The notes beneath the pieces were generated by a model. That model did not search any database. It was not told the origin of the DNA and saw only the letters and a program-made list of their open reading frames with translations. DNA of 64,000 bases from an uncultured Rubrobacteraceae bacterium (GTDB lineage: Bacteria > Actinomycetota > Rubrobacteria > Rubrobacterales > Rubrobacteraceae), in NCBI GenBank assembly GCA_902806095.1, contig CADCVF010000030.1:43859-107858 (forward strand). Direction: 5' to 3'. Below, in pieces: positions 16,399 to 24,710 of this stretch (position 1 is the stretch's first letter; each line of letters starts with the position of its first letter). Made by a program: the position numbers and the translations under genes.

Positions 16399-17199
16399 CT
16401 AAGAAAGCACGTCGCGGCGGGTAAAGATGGCCCATGCGGCGGTTAGGAAGCAGGTTCCCCACAGGAGGCTGACCCAGATTGAGCGTGCTATCGGTTCCCA
16501 GGCTATGGGGTCGCGGGCGAGGTTTAGCCAGGCCTCGAACTGGTTCGTGAGCAGGTAGGGGTCCAGGGGGCCGGCGAGGCCGAGGCCTGAGGCGAGACGG
16601 AGGAGCAGGACGAGGACCACGGCGCCAACGCCCGAGCCCACCGAGTTGTGGGTGGTGACGGATAGGAAGACCGCGAACGCGGCGAGCGCCATAAGGGGCA
16701 CGGAGACGAGGCCGGCGCCGGCCCACACGAGCGCGATGCCGCGTCCGACGCTTATCGGCGTCCCGCCGGGCCCGGCGAGCGGGGCGAAGCCGCTAGCCAG
16801 GTAGCCCGCGGCGAGGCCGACGCCGGCGAGGACCGCAGAGGCGGCGAGGCAGTAGACGCCGACCGCAGCCGCCTTGGAGAGGAACAGTTCAGTCCGGCCC
16901 ACGGAGCGGCTGAGGACCGTCTTCAGGGTGCCAGCCGAGATTTCACCGGCCACAGCGTCCCCGGCGACGAACGCCACGACGAGCGGCAACAGGACGAAGG
17001 TGGCGAAGGCGAGCGTGACGAGCGGGACAACGAGCCCGTTCTCCAGTAGTTGCGTGGCGAAGGGAGCCTCGCCCTCAGGCGGGCCCTCGCCCGTGATCTC
17101 CAGCGCCGCCACGAACAGAACGGGTACGAGCGCCGCCGCCCCCAGCCCGAATAGCGTCCGCCGCTGGCGCACGAGCTTGTAGAGCTCCCAGCGGATCAC
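16399..17199 (-). CDS. ABC-2 type transporter permease
   Basis: A 266-residue ABC-2 permease with six hydrophobic segments. The N-terminal MIRWELYKLVRQRRTLFGLG and the central DAVAGEISAGTLKTVLSRSVGRTELFLSK segment are typical of the family. It pairs with the ATPase encoded 46 bp upstream. With the LolA-like lipoprotein gene ahead of both, the unit probably exports a lipid-linked or hydrophobic compound. The substrate is not known. Confidence 0.9.
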   Translation of the reverse strand: MIRWELYKLVRQRRTLFGLGAAALVPVLFVAALEITGEGPPEGEAPFATQLLENGLVVPLVTLAFATFVLLPLVVAFVAGDAVAGEISAGTLKTVLSRSVGRTELFLSKAAAVGVYCLAASAVLAGVGLAAGYLASGFAPLAGPGGTPISVGRGIALVWAGAGLVSVPLMALAAFAVFLSVTTHNSVGSGVGAVVLVLLLRLASGLGLAGPLDPYLLTNQFEAWLNLARDPIAWEPIARSIWVSLLWGTCFLTAAWAIFTRRDVLS

Positions 17200-17245
17200 G
17201 CGGAATCCCGGTGGAGGGTTCGCTGTTCGTGAGGGGCGTGACGTG

Positions 17246-18190
17246 TCAAGAACGCTCCTCCGTTAGCTCCAGGAAGAGATCTTCGAGGCTCGGCCGCGCA
17301 GGGACTAGCGCCAGGACTGCCACGCCCCCGGCCACCAGGTCCCGCACGACCGGTCCAGGGCCCTCAGGGCCGACTGCGAACCTTATCTCCTCATCCCCGA
17401 GTCCGTCTGGTGGCTCGGCGACCGATGCGCCGGTGACGTTGGTGGTGCTTTCGAGGATTCGCAGCGCGCTTTTCGCGTCGTCCACCACGAGCCGGTATCC
17501 CGGGCGTCCGTTGTCTCCTCCTACGACCTCGGCGATGGTGCCTTCGGCAAGGAGGCGGCCGTGGCCGATCACGGCCACCCTGTTGCACAGTTGCTCGACC
17601 TCGGCGAGGAGGTGGCTGGAGAGGAAGATCGTCAGGCCGTCCTCGTTGAGGCGGCGGATGAGATCACGCACGTCGCGCATCCCGCCAGGGTCCAGCCCGT
17701 TCGTCGGCTCGTCCAGGATCAAGACCTCCGGCTCCCTGAGTAGCGCGGAGGCTATCGCCAGCCGCTGCTTCATCCCCGTCGAATAGGTCTTGACCTTGTC
17801 CCGCTCACGCCCGAGTAGCCCGACCGTCTCGAGGACCCTGGTCATGGGTGCTTCCCCCTTGCGCCGGTCGGCGGCGGCGAGGACCTTGAGGTTGTCGCGC
17901 GCCGAGAGGTAGTCGTAGAAGCCGGGCATGTCCACAAAGCCGGCGACGCCCTCGCGGCCCCCTGGTCTGCCGGCCTGATGCCCGAGGAGGCGTATCTCGC
18001 CCTCGGTCGGTTCGACGAGGCCGAAGATTGCCCGGATCGTGGTGCTCTTGCCGCTCCCGTTGGGACCGAGGAACCCGTACACGTCCCCCCGGCGCACCTC
18101 GAAGCTTAGGGAATCCACAGCGACGAAGTCCCCGAACTTCTTGGTGAAGCCCCGGACCTCGAGTACCGAAGCTTCCCGGCGGACTCCCAC
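17246..18190 (-). CDS. ABC transporter ATP-binding protein
   Basis: A 314-residue ATPase. Walker A is LGPNGSGKSTT (about residues 41-51), the signature is YSTGMKQRLAIA, and Walker B is VLILDEPTNGLDP, followed by the SSHLLAEVEQL switch region. The extra C-terminal domain of about 80 residues is usual for CcmA/DrrA-like exporters. The GTG start lies 3 bp after the upstream stop, so the three genes (LolA-like, ATPase, permease) form one operon. Confidence 0.93.
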   Translation of the reverse strand: MGVRREASVLEVRGFTKKFGDFVAVDSLSFEVRRGDVYGFLGPNGSGKSTTIRAIFGLVEPTEGEIRLLGHQAGRPGGREGVAGFVDMPGFYDYLSARDNLKVLAAADRRKGEAPMTRVLETVGLLGRERDKVKTYSTGMKQRLAIASALLREPEVLILDEPTNGLDPGGMRDVRDLIRRLNEDGLTIFLSSHLLAEVEQLCNRVAVIGHGRLLAEGTIAEVVGGDNGRPGYRLVVDDAKSALRILESTTNVTGASVAEPPDGLGDEEIRFAVGPEGPGPVVRDLVAGGVAVLALVPARPSLEDLFLELTEERS

Positions 18191-18193
18191 CGT

Positions 18194-19417
18194 CTAACGG
18201 GCCAGCAGCCCGCGCGCCGCCTCCCTGAGTTCGGCTGCCTGCACGCTCCCCGCGAGTGTGTACGACACGCCGCCCTCGCTCCAGGAGAGGACCGTGCCCA
18301 CGGGCGTGGAGAGCTCGTGTGCCCTGACCCCGTCCCCGAGATCCACGACCGGAACCTGCAACTCGCCTCCCCGGTCCCCGGCGCTCTGGAAAGGTCCAGC
18401 CCCTACCTCACCACCGGTCTTCTCGGCGAGGACCACGGCCCCCCAGCCCGACCCGTAAGTGAGGATCGCGCCATCTCCAGCGACCATTATCTCCTCCAGC
18501 TCCCGGCCCCCGGGCGCCTCGGGCAGCTCTTCGACGGTGAACCCAGCGAGCTCGCTGGCCTCCTCCACCGAAGCGGCCTTCCGAGGCTCGTCGCCTCCGC
18601 TGTATCCATCCGCCCGGTGGTCTCGGGGTTGCAGCCGCTCGACCGTGGCGCCCGGCGGCGTCTCGAACTCGAAGCGCGCCTCCGGGACGGGGCCGACCTG
18701 GAAGTCTTTGGCCTCGTAGCGGACCACAGGCTCGGGCCTCCCTTCGGCGTAGAGCTCATAGAGGAGCGGCACGAAGGTCTCCGCGTCGACGAGCGCCTCG
18801 GCGCGCTCGACGAGAGTCGTGCTCTCGTCCCTGGGCTCCAGGGTCAGCGGGTAAGCCCAGCGCCCGGCTACCTCGATCGGCGTCCCGGTCGTAAGATTAC
18901 TGGACGGCGCTATCTCAGCGAGAAGTTCGTCTATCTCCTCTGGCGATGCCCCTGGCAGCCCGTCCGCCTCGTCCGCGCCGGACAGCGCGGCCTCAGGCTT
19001 CTCGCCGGTCTTGAGAGTGTTGGATGCGCCGTCGTAGATGCTTACCCGCGCGCCGTTCCGGACGAGGACCCTATCCCCGTTCCCGCCCTGAAGCTCGGCG
19101 CGCAGTCTGTCGGGGCCGCCGCGCCACACGCGGGCGGTACGCGGGCCCGCGTCTCCGGTGTCGCCTTCGGAGGCGCCGAGGAGGCCTTCGGGGACGAGCG
19201 TCTGCTCGGCGGTCAAGGTCGCGCGGAAGTCGGGTGCGTTCTCGGGGGCGGCGGTTACGCGCAAGAGAAGCTCTTTCTCGGTGAGCCTCTCGGGCGGTTC
19301 GCCCTGGGCGCCTGCCCCAACGGTGAGTGCGCCGACGCCTAGCGCCGCTACGAGGATGAGGCCCAAGGCCACGGTCAAGACTCGCATCGGGATCCGTCCG
19401 GTCCTCGCTCCATCCAT
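18194..19417 (-). CDS. Exported LolA-like protein linked to an ABC exporter
   Basis: A 407-residue protein with an N-terminal signal or anchor helix (VLTVALGLILVAALGVGALTV). It carries a LolA/DUF2092-like fold recognisable from ELLLRVTAAPENAPDFRATL, GGPDRLRAEL and the VDAETFVPLLYELY segment. In actinobacteria such proteins sit outside the membrane and may carry lipids. ATG 19417 has GGAG 8 bases upstream. ATG 19387 is an alternative at the signal peptide. It is the first gene of the ABC operon. Confidence 0.78.
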   Translation of the reverse strand: MDGARTGRIPMRVLTVALGLILVAALGVGALTVGAGAQGEPPERLTEKELLLRVTAAPENAPDFRATLTAEQTLVPEGLLGASEGDTGDAGPRTARVWRGGPDRLRAELQGGNGDRVLVRNGARVSIYDGASNTLKTGEKPEAALSGADEADGLPGASPEEIDELLAEIAPSSNLTTGTPIEVAGRWAYPLTLEPRDESTTLVERAEALVDAETFVPLLYELYAEGRPEPVVRYEAKDFQVGPVPEARFEFETPPGATVERLQPRDHRADGYSGGDEPRKAASVEEASELAGFTVEELPEAPGGRELEEIMVAGDGAILTYGSGWGAVVLAEKTGGEVGAGPFQSAGDRGGELQVPVVDLGDGVRAHELSTPVGTVLSWSEGGVSYTLAGSVQAAELREAARGLLAR

Positions 19418-19509
19418 GACAACGTCTCCTCGCGCCGACCCTGTTACAGCCTTTCGGACCTTTCTAGTCTACCCTACGAACGGGGAACAGGAATGCGTTC
19501 GCGCACACT

Positions 19510-20154
19510 CTAGTCGGGCCAGCGACGCACGAGGCGCCTGACCGCGACGACGTTGTCGGTGACGGTGGCAGACTCCCCGTTCGGGCCGGTGCCCAGACGT
19601 TCGGGCGTGCCCAGTCGTTCGGTGCGCCACTGCCAGGGACTCAGGTCGAGCGCGGCCAGGACTTCCTCCGGAGTGGGGAAGCGGGTATGCGGTTTGTGGT
19701 TCCACGACCAGGGTGCGGCCGAGGCGTGGCCGACGATCAGCAGGAGGCCGCTGGACGCTACGGCGCGCGCCGCCATCCGCAAGACGCGGTCGCGGGGGAA
19801 CTCCACCGGCGAGTGCAGGTACTGGGCCGAGACCAGGTCGAAGGCGCCTTCGGGGAATGTGCGGGCCAGGTCGTGCTGCTGAAAATCGATGCGGACGCCG
19901 GCCTCGGCTGCGAGGGTCGCCGCCCGGTCGAGGGCGGTGGCGGAAACGTCGACGGCGGTCACGCGCCAGCCCTGCTGGGCGAGCCAGACGGCATCGCCCC
20001 CTTCGCCGCAACCGAGGTCCAGCGCCGTGCGCGGCCGCAGCGACCCTGCGACGTCGACCAGGACGGGGTTCGCCCTCCCGCTCCATACCCTTCCTTGTCC
20101 TCGGTAGTGCCCCTCCCAGAACTGCTCGGTCTCGCCGTGAAGCTCATCGGTCAT
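19510..20154 (-). CDS. Class I SAM-dependent methyltransferase
   Basis: A 214-residue methyltransferase. Motif I is ALDLGCGEGGDAVWLA, motif II VTAVDVSATALDRA, and motif IV FDLVSAQYLHSP. The layout resembles TehB/UbiG-like small-molecule methyltransferases. Its start overlaps the stop of an upstream small gene as ATGA, so it is the second gene of a coupled pair. The substrate is unknown. Confidence 0.9.
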   Translation of the reverse strand: MTDELHGETEQFWEGHYRGQGRVWSGRANPVLVDVAGSLRPRTALDLGCGEGGDAVWLAQQGWRVTAVDVSATALDRAATLAAEAGVRIDFQQHDLARTFPEGAFDLVSAQYLHSPVEFPRDRVLRMAARAVASSGLLLIVGHASAAPWSWNHKPHTRFPTPEEVLAALDLSPWQWRTERLGTPERLGTGPNGESATVTDNVVAVRRLVRRWPD

Positions 20155-20418
20155 CGTGGGACTTCCTTACTTTGCCAGGAGCCGGCGGCCTCGGCGTCCT
20201 CGCCGCAGAGTGCGTGGTTGAGGAAGGCCGCCGCGGTGGCCCCTGAGACTGCGGCCATGATGGTGCCCTGCACCATGGTGCCGGAGTCTCCGCCAGTTGC
20301 GGATCAGGGTCGCCTGCATCGTCAGGTGCTCGGCCTTCGCCAGGACCGCGTGGTAGCGAGACCCACCGCCCTCCTGGACGCTCTTCGACGCCGTCTTCTC
20401 GAGATTCTTGGGAACCAT
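20151..20418 (-). pseudogene. Small hypothetical gene with a frameshift
   Basis: The frame from ATG 20418 reads MVPKNLEKTASKSVQEGGG, then RYHAVLAKAEHLTMQATLIRN, and afterwards becomes arginine/histidine-rich nonsense. One base further along, another frame gives a plausible continuation, MVQGTIMAAVSGATAAAFLN. It ends in a TGA that overlaps the methyltransferase ATG at 20154. That overlap supports the second frame as the true end. The shift is one extra base near 20292-20300. The combined protein of about 90 residues is not recognised. Confidence 0.6.
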
Positions 20419-20522
20419 GACTATACCTTCCTCCTGACTAACAAACTCCCATAAACTGCAGGTCGCCAGGACTAGTTCGGTGCGCTCGGTCGTTGCCGTA
20501 AATCTCCTTCAACGTACTTTCG

Positions 20523-21218
20523 CTACCGGCCCTCGTCCCCGTGGGGACGGCCCGCCTTCCCGAAACCCCGATGCCCCTCCACGAAGGGGTGCCGGCCTCT
20601 GGGCGACACCTGCCGGTGCGTGCAAGGCACGCACGAGACCATCAGCACCTCCGCGTCCTCAGCGGAGAGTACATCGAAGTTGTGCGGTAGCCGGGCGTCG
20701 AAGAAGGCCGCGTCCCCTGGCTCCAGCACCGTTCTCTCGGCACCCAGAGTGAGCCTGAGCCTCCCCTCGAGCATGTACAGCCACTCCTGACCCTCGTGCT
20801 CGTGGAGCTCGTGGTCAACCACCCGGTCGGCAGGGTAGATAACCTTCACCGCCGACATCCCCTCGGGCCCGGCCTCCGGCATCAGGGGTTGGAGGCGGAA
20901 ACCCGTGCCCTCGTAGACGGGGGCCTTACCCCCGCGCACCACCGTCCCCATCCCCGGCTCCTCCTGCTCCTCGAAGAGCTCCTCGAAGGGAACGCCCAGG
21001 CCGAAGGCCAGCCGCAACAGCCCATCCAAAGAGGGCTGCCTTTCCCCGGACTCCAACCGCGAGATGTGCGCCAGCGAGACGCCCGACGCCTCGGCCAGAT
21101 CCTCGAGCGTCATATCCCGGTCCCTGCGCGCACGCCTTATGTTGGCTCCGAGCCGCGAGAGCACGCGCCCCACCCGTTCCTCCGCTGGCCTGTTGCCCGC
21201 TTCTCCTAACGTTTCCAT
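20523..21218 (-). CDS. XRE-family regulator with C-terminal cupin domain
   Basis: A regulator of about 231 residues. The helix-turn-helix (about residues 17-70) reads LGANIRRARRDRDMTLEDLA, then SGVSLAHISRLESGERQPSL. A cupin sensor follows, with HELHEHEGQEWLYMLEGRL and DAAFFDARLPHNF. Such proteins sense a small ligand. ATG 21218 is preferred to 21224: there is no Shine-Dalgarno, and a -10 box TATAGT lies immediately before. No obvious target operon is adjacent, so autoregulation is the simplest guess. Confidence 0.9.
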   Translation of the reverse strand: METLGEAGNRPAEERVGRVLSRLGANIRRARRDRDMTLEDLAEASGVSLAHISRLESGERQPSLDGLLRLAFGLGVPFEELFEEQEEPGMGTVVRGGKAPVYEGTGFRLQPLMPEAGPEGMSAVKVIYPADRVVDHELHEHEGQEWLYMLEGRLRLTLGAERTVLEPGDAAFFDARLPHNFDVLSAEDAEVLMVSCVPCTHRQVSPRGRHPFVEGHRGFGKAGRPHGDEGR

Positions 21219-21224
21219 GCCCAT

Positions 21225-21230
21225 ACTATA
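21225..21230 (-). promoter_or_regulatory. -10 box TATAGT giving a probable leaderless transcript
   Basis: TATAGT on the minus strand ends 7 bases before the ATG at 21218, so transcription should start at that ATG. No ribosome site is visible. TTGCGC, 19 bp upstream, is a weak -35 candidate in a conspicuously AT-rich patch. Confidence 0.45.
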
Positions 21231-21647
21231 CCACACAGACAATTATTTTGCGCAATTCTTTTGTCTTTATCGTGTCAACCACTGGCGTGGTAGCTGGCAA
21301 GAGCTAGCGGACACTGCAGGGAGGCCTCTTACGTATAGTAATCTGCCGCTAACGAGATCGAAAACCTGCGAGAAGGCGTCGCTTATCTGAAGAAAGACAC
21401 GGACAGAGAGGAGCACGACCATGACTGATGCCGAGGATGTCATTCCTCGGGTAATGCGTAGCCCCGGTGCTAGACTCTCGAGCTACTCTGCTGCCGAGAT
21501 GTGCAGATGCTACTTGGGAGGCGACGAAAACCTCGTACACTTTCGGCACGGTCCTGCGGCGTCGACTGCGAGCAAGGGGACGGGCTGCTCTCACGGGCCT
21601 TCCGTGGTCTCGTAGCGCGGCGGCACTGATAGTCGAAAGGAGACGCC
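21231..21647. other. Intergenic region with one doubtful small frame
   Basis: The region is AT-rich next to the XRE regulator. A 64-codon frame at 21421-21615 has an AGAGGAG ribosome-like site and ATG, but its sequence matches nothing I recognise and its composition is poor for coding. The last 10 bases hold the AAAGGAG site of the next gene. Confidence 0.5.
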
Positions 21648-22229
21648 ATCGCCATCAAACCGGACCCGCCGATCGTCCCGTTCGCCTCCCGCGAGGCGTG
21701 GGAGGCATTTCTCAACGAGCCGCGCGCGACCTCCGAAGGGCTGTGGATCAAGATCGCCAAGAAGGGCTCGGGCATAGAGAGCGTCACCTACGCTCAGGCC
21801 GTCGAGGTCGCCCTCTGCTACGGCTGGATCGACGGCCAGGCACGCAAGTTCGACGAGGACCACTACCTGCAACGGTTCACGCCGCGTAGATCCAGGAGCA
21901 GGTGGTCGAAGGTCAACCGTGAGAAGGCCACCAGGCTCATCGAGGGAGGCAAGATGAAACCCGCTGGCCTTAGGGAGGTCGAGCGGGCCAAGGCCGACGG
22001 CAGGTGGGATGCAGCCTACGACTCGCCGAGCAGCGCCACGGTGCCCGAGGACCTACGCCGAGAGTTGGAGAAGAACGAGGTCGCTGGTGCGTTTTTCTCC
22101 GAGCTCGACGGCAGAAACAGGTACGCCATTCTGTACCAGATCCAGGACGCCAAGCGCTCCGAGACGCGGACGCGGCGCATCGCCAAGTTCGTAGCCATGC
22201 TGGCCGAGCGAAAGAAACCCTACCCCTGA
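21648..22229 (+). CDS. YdeI/OmpD-associated family protein, non-canonical start
   Basis: A protein of about 193 residues of the YdeI/OmpD-associated (bacteriocin-protection-like) family. Visible motifs are the N-terminal FASREAWEAFLNEP and SEGLWIKIAKKGSG, the conserved EVALCYGWIDGQARKFDEDH, and the FTPRRSRSRWSKVNREKATRLI stretch split by ordinary spacing. The frame has no ATG, GTG or TTG between the stop at 21630 and the internal ATG at 21954. A good GGAG lies 5 bases before ATC at 21648, so either AUC starts translation or an ATG was mutated. Confidence 0.8.
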   Translation: MAIKPDPPIVPFASREAWEAFLNEPRATSEGLWIKIAKKGSGIESVTYAQAVEVALCYGWIDGQARKFDEDHYLQRFTPRRSRSRWSKVNREKATRLIEGGKMKPAGLREVERAKADGRWDAAYDSPSSATVPEDLRRELEKNEVAGAFFSELDGRNRYAILYQIQDAKRSETRTRRIAKFVAMLAERKKPYP

Positions 22230-22241
22230 TAGGAGTCCCGA

Positions 22242-23147
22242 GTGACGACAGACGAAGCCTCCAACACCGCCGGACCGCAAGGCTCCTTGCGCGGATTCCC
22301 GCTGCCGGGGACCGCGGCTTCCGTTGTCGTAGTACCTGCTCCGGGACACGGACCCGGCTACTGGGCTGGCGCGTCGAGCGCCGCGCTCGACGAGGATGGC
22401 ACGTTCGTCATCGGCTACCGCCTCCGCAACGGCCACGATGGCATCGCTGAGACCGTGATCGCGCGCTCAGAGGACGGCGAGCGGTTCACCACCGTCGCCA
22501 CCCTCGAGCAGACCGAGTTCGGCGCGAAGAGCATGGAACGCCCATCGATCGTCCGTACCGAGGCGGGCCGCTGGCGTCTGTACGTCTGCTGCGCCGACCC
22601 TGGCAGCGCACACTGGTGGATCGACGCGCTCGAAGCCGACGAGCCGGAGGAGTTCGCCGCGGCCGACGCTCGCACCGTCTTCCCGGGCGACAGCCTCATC
22701 GGCGTCAAGGATCCATTGGTGCAGCGTACGAGCCAGGGATGGCGAGCCTGGATCTGCTGCCACCTCCTCGATCGGCCCGGTGAAGAGGATCGCATGTATA
22801 CGGCCTACGCCACGAGCGAAGACGGTCTGCGCTGGGAATGGCACGGCGTCGCCCTGGAAGGACGTCCAGGGGCCTGGGACGCCCGCGGCGCCCGCGTCAC
22901 CGCGGTGCTGCCCGACGGCAGCGCGGCTTACGACGGCCGGGCTACCGCCGAAGAGAACTGGTTCGAGCGCACAGGCCTCGCATACCAGAGTGGAGAAACC
23001 GGACGGCTGCGACACGCCGGCGGCGAGCCCGTGGACGTCCGATACCTCGATGTCCTGCCGCTTCCAGACGGCGGCTTTCGCACCTACTACGAAGCCAGGC
23101 TTCCCGACGAGGGCCACGAACTGCGCACGGAGATCGTCCTGCCCTAA
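22242..23147 (+). CDS. Five-bladed beta-propeller protein, glycosidase-like
   Basis: A 301-residue protein with repeated propeller strands like the GH32/43/68/130 superfamily. Examples are FGAKSMERPSIVRTEAGRW, SLIGVKDPLVQRTSQGWRA, YATSEDGLRWEWHGVAL and GARVTAVLPDGSAAYDGRA. There is no signal peptide, so it acts in the cytoplasm. The GTG start follows AGGAG and lies 12 bp after the YdeI-like gene. Catalytic residues cannot be assigned with confidence, so enzymatic activity is only a possibility. Confidence 0.75.
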   Translation: MTTDEASNTAGPQGSLRGFPLPGTAASVVVVPAPGHGPGYWAGASSAALDEDGTFVIGYRLRNGHDGIAETVIARSEDGERFTTVATLEQTEFGAKSMERPSIVRTEAGRWRLYVCCADPGSAHWWIDALEADEPEEFAAADARTVFPGDSLIGVKDPLVQRTSQGWRAWICCHLLDRPGEEDRMYTAYATSEDGLRWEWHGVALEGRPGAWDARGARVTAVLPDGSAAYDGRATAEENWFERTGLAYQSGETGRLRHAGGEPVDVRYLDVLPLPDGGFRTYYEARLPDEGHELRTEIVLP

Positions 23148-23299
23148 AACCCGACATGGACGAGACTTACAGGCCCCGCTCCTCGCGACCCTGAGGTGAC
23201 CCAGGGACGAGCGTGGGACCTCGCCCCCTGGCATGATGGTCGAGGTGGGAAACGTCGAGACCCGCCGGATATCCCTGGCGGGAGAGAGGAGAAGGGTAT

Positions 23300-23593
23300 A
23301 TGCCCCGCTACGTGGTCCTCGTCAACTGGACCGAGCAAGGCGTAAGGAACGTCAAGGAGACCCTGGAGCGTACCGATAGCGGCGGCGGGATCGCCGAGAA
23401 GCACGGGTTGAAGTTGGAGCAAGCTTACTGGACCGTCGGCCCCTACGACATGGTCGCCATCTTCGAGGCACCCGACGATGAAGCCCTGAGCGCCCACCTC
23501 CTGGAGATCGGCTCTCTGGGCAACGTGCGAACCACCACCCTCAGGGCGTACGACGAGGAAGAGATGTCGGGGATCCTCCGGAGGCTTGCCTGA
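23300..23593 (+). CDS. GYD domain protein
   Basis: A 97-residue protein of the GYD family: PRYVVLVNWTEQGVRNVKET at the start, then the WTVGPYDMVAIFEAPDD motif that stands in for Gly-Tyr-Asp, and NVRTTTLRAYDEEE near the end. The fold is a ferredoxin-like dimer of unknown function. The ATG follows GGAGAGAGGAGAAGG. Confidence 0.9.
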   Translation: MPRYVVLVNWTEQGVRNVKETLERTDSGGGIAEKHGLKLEQAYWTVGPYDMVAIFEAPDDEALSAHLLEIGSLGNVRTTTLRAYDEEEMSGILRRLA

Positions 23594-24073
23594 GCCGTTC
23601 GGTTCCCGAGAACGCGCCCCAGGCGAAGTTCCTACGTTGCCCTTTTTCGATGATTGGCTGTGCCGTGCATGTTGGATCGCCCTGGAAGCGGCAGTCTTGG
23701 AGCGGTGGTTCGCCTTCGAGGTTGCGTTCCGAACTCAGAAGGTGCTTCTAGACCAATAATCCCGGATGTGCTTCCCTCCTGGTTCGGCAGCTTCGGCAGC
23801 AAGCCCACTTCACACTAGCATTCGACAAATCGTGGCGCAATCATCTCAGGACGAGTCTGTTGGCGGATGTATGAGAAAACCTTACCCAACAGATCTCTCT
23901 GATGCCGATGGATCCAGGGATGCCGAGTTCCATCTTCGCTCCGGGCGAGTGACCACGGCTCCAAATGCACGAAACTCATGCCGGGGAGGGGATTCCTCGC
24001 GCGTACCGGCCACCGGATCGCGGGTCCTCGGGCATCGCCTCGTCACATCGGTGAGCCCGGACGACCGGGTCGG
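23594..24073. other. 480-bp gene-free region with an IS fossil
   Basis: No intact gene is visible. G+C is lower than the flanks, and in-frame stops are frequent. The only recognisable sequence is the first 13 codons of an IS5-type transposase (23871-23909). The surroundings are probably the decayed remains of that insertion. Confidence 0.65.
23871..23909 (+). mobile_element. Fossil 5' end of an IS5-family transposase
   Basis: From ATG 23871 the translation reads MRKPYPTDLSDAD. This is the characteristic opening of IS5-family (IS427/DUF4096-type) transposases, which usually continue DLSDAEW. After that the similarity stops, so only the first 13 codons remain. Terminal inverted repeats and target duplications could not be identified. 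Confidence 0.7.
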
Positions 24074-24457
24074 TTATTCGAGCCATTCGGTGACGAACCG
24101 GTCGCTGGCGTGTATGTCGACCTGCCTGAGCCTCCCGGTTCCCGAGTTCACGAACTTGTGCGGCACGCCGGCAGGCACCACCACGACCTGGCCGCCCTCC
24201 ACCTCGGTAGTCTCGTCGCCGGACGTAAAGGTGGCGCTACCCTCCTGCACCACGAAGACCTCCTCGTAGGGGTGCCTGTGCAGCTTGGGTCCGCCTCCCG
24301 GCGGCGCGTCCACAACGATGAACGAGACGTTCGCGCCGAGGTGGTAGCCCTGCAACTCGCCTGCGTCATCGCCGCGTGACGGGTCGCCTAGTTCCACGAC
24401 GCGCGCTGCGCCCCCCTGTTGGGTACGCCTGCCCTTCTCTTCCGGTCCGGCGTTCAC
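24074..24457 (-). CDS. Cupin domain protein
   Basis: A single-domain cupin of 127 residues. Motif 1 is GPKLHRHPYEEVFVVQEG (H-x-H-x4-E) and motif 2 is VVVVPAGVPHKFVNSG. The GTG start has GGAGG 5 bases upstream. It may be an enzyme or a small-molecule binder. The nearby genes on this strand are amide hydrolases but lie more than 250 bp upstream. Confidence 0.88.
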   Translation of the reverse strand: MNAGPEEKGRRTQQGGAARVVELGDPSRGDDAGELQGYHLGANVSFIVVDAPPGGGPKLHRHPYEEVFVVQEGSATFTSGDETTEVEGGQVVVVPAGVPHKFVNSGTGRLRQVDIHASDRFVTEWLE

Positions 24458-24710
24458 GTTGCCCTCCTTCCGCTTTCGTCCGCATGCGACATGTGCTTAT
24501 GTTAGCGGGTACCGTCGTTGAGGCAGCGCCCAGATCCATTGCCGTACGATTATCTCCCGATCATGCGATGCTGCTGGCAGAGATCCGGTTTCTTCTTCAT
24601 CCCTGTTTATCCAACTTCGAGGCAGAGCCTCCCCAGAACTTCGTCAATCGCCCCTTTCTACGATGCGGAAATACTATGGGTGTTCGGAGAAGCCGGCGTC
24701 CGGCTGAGTT

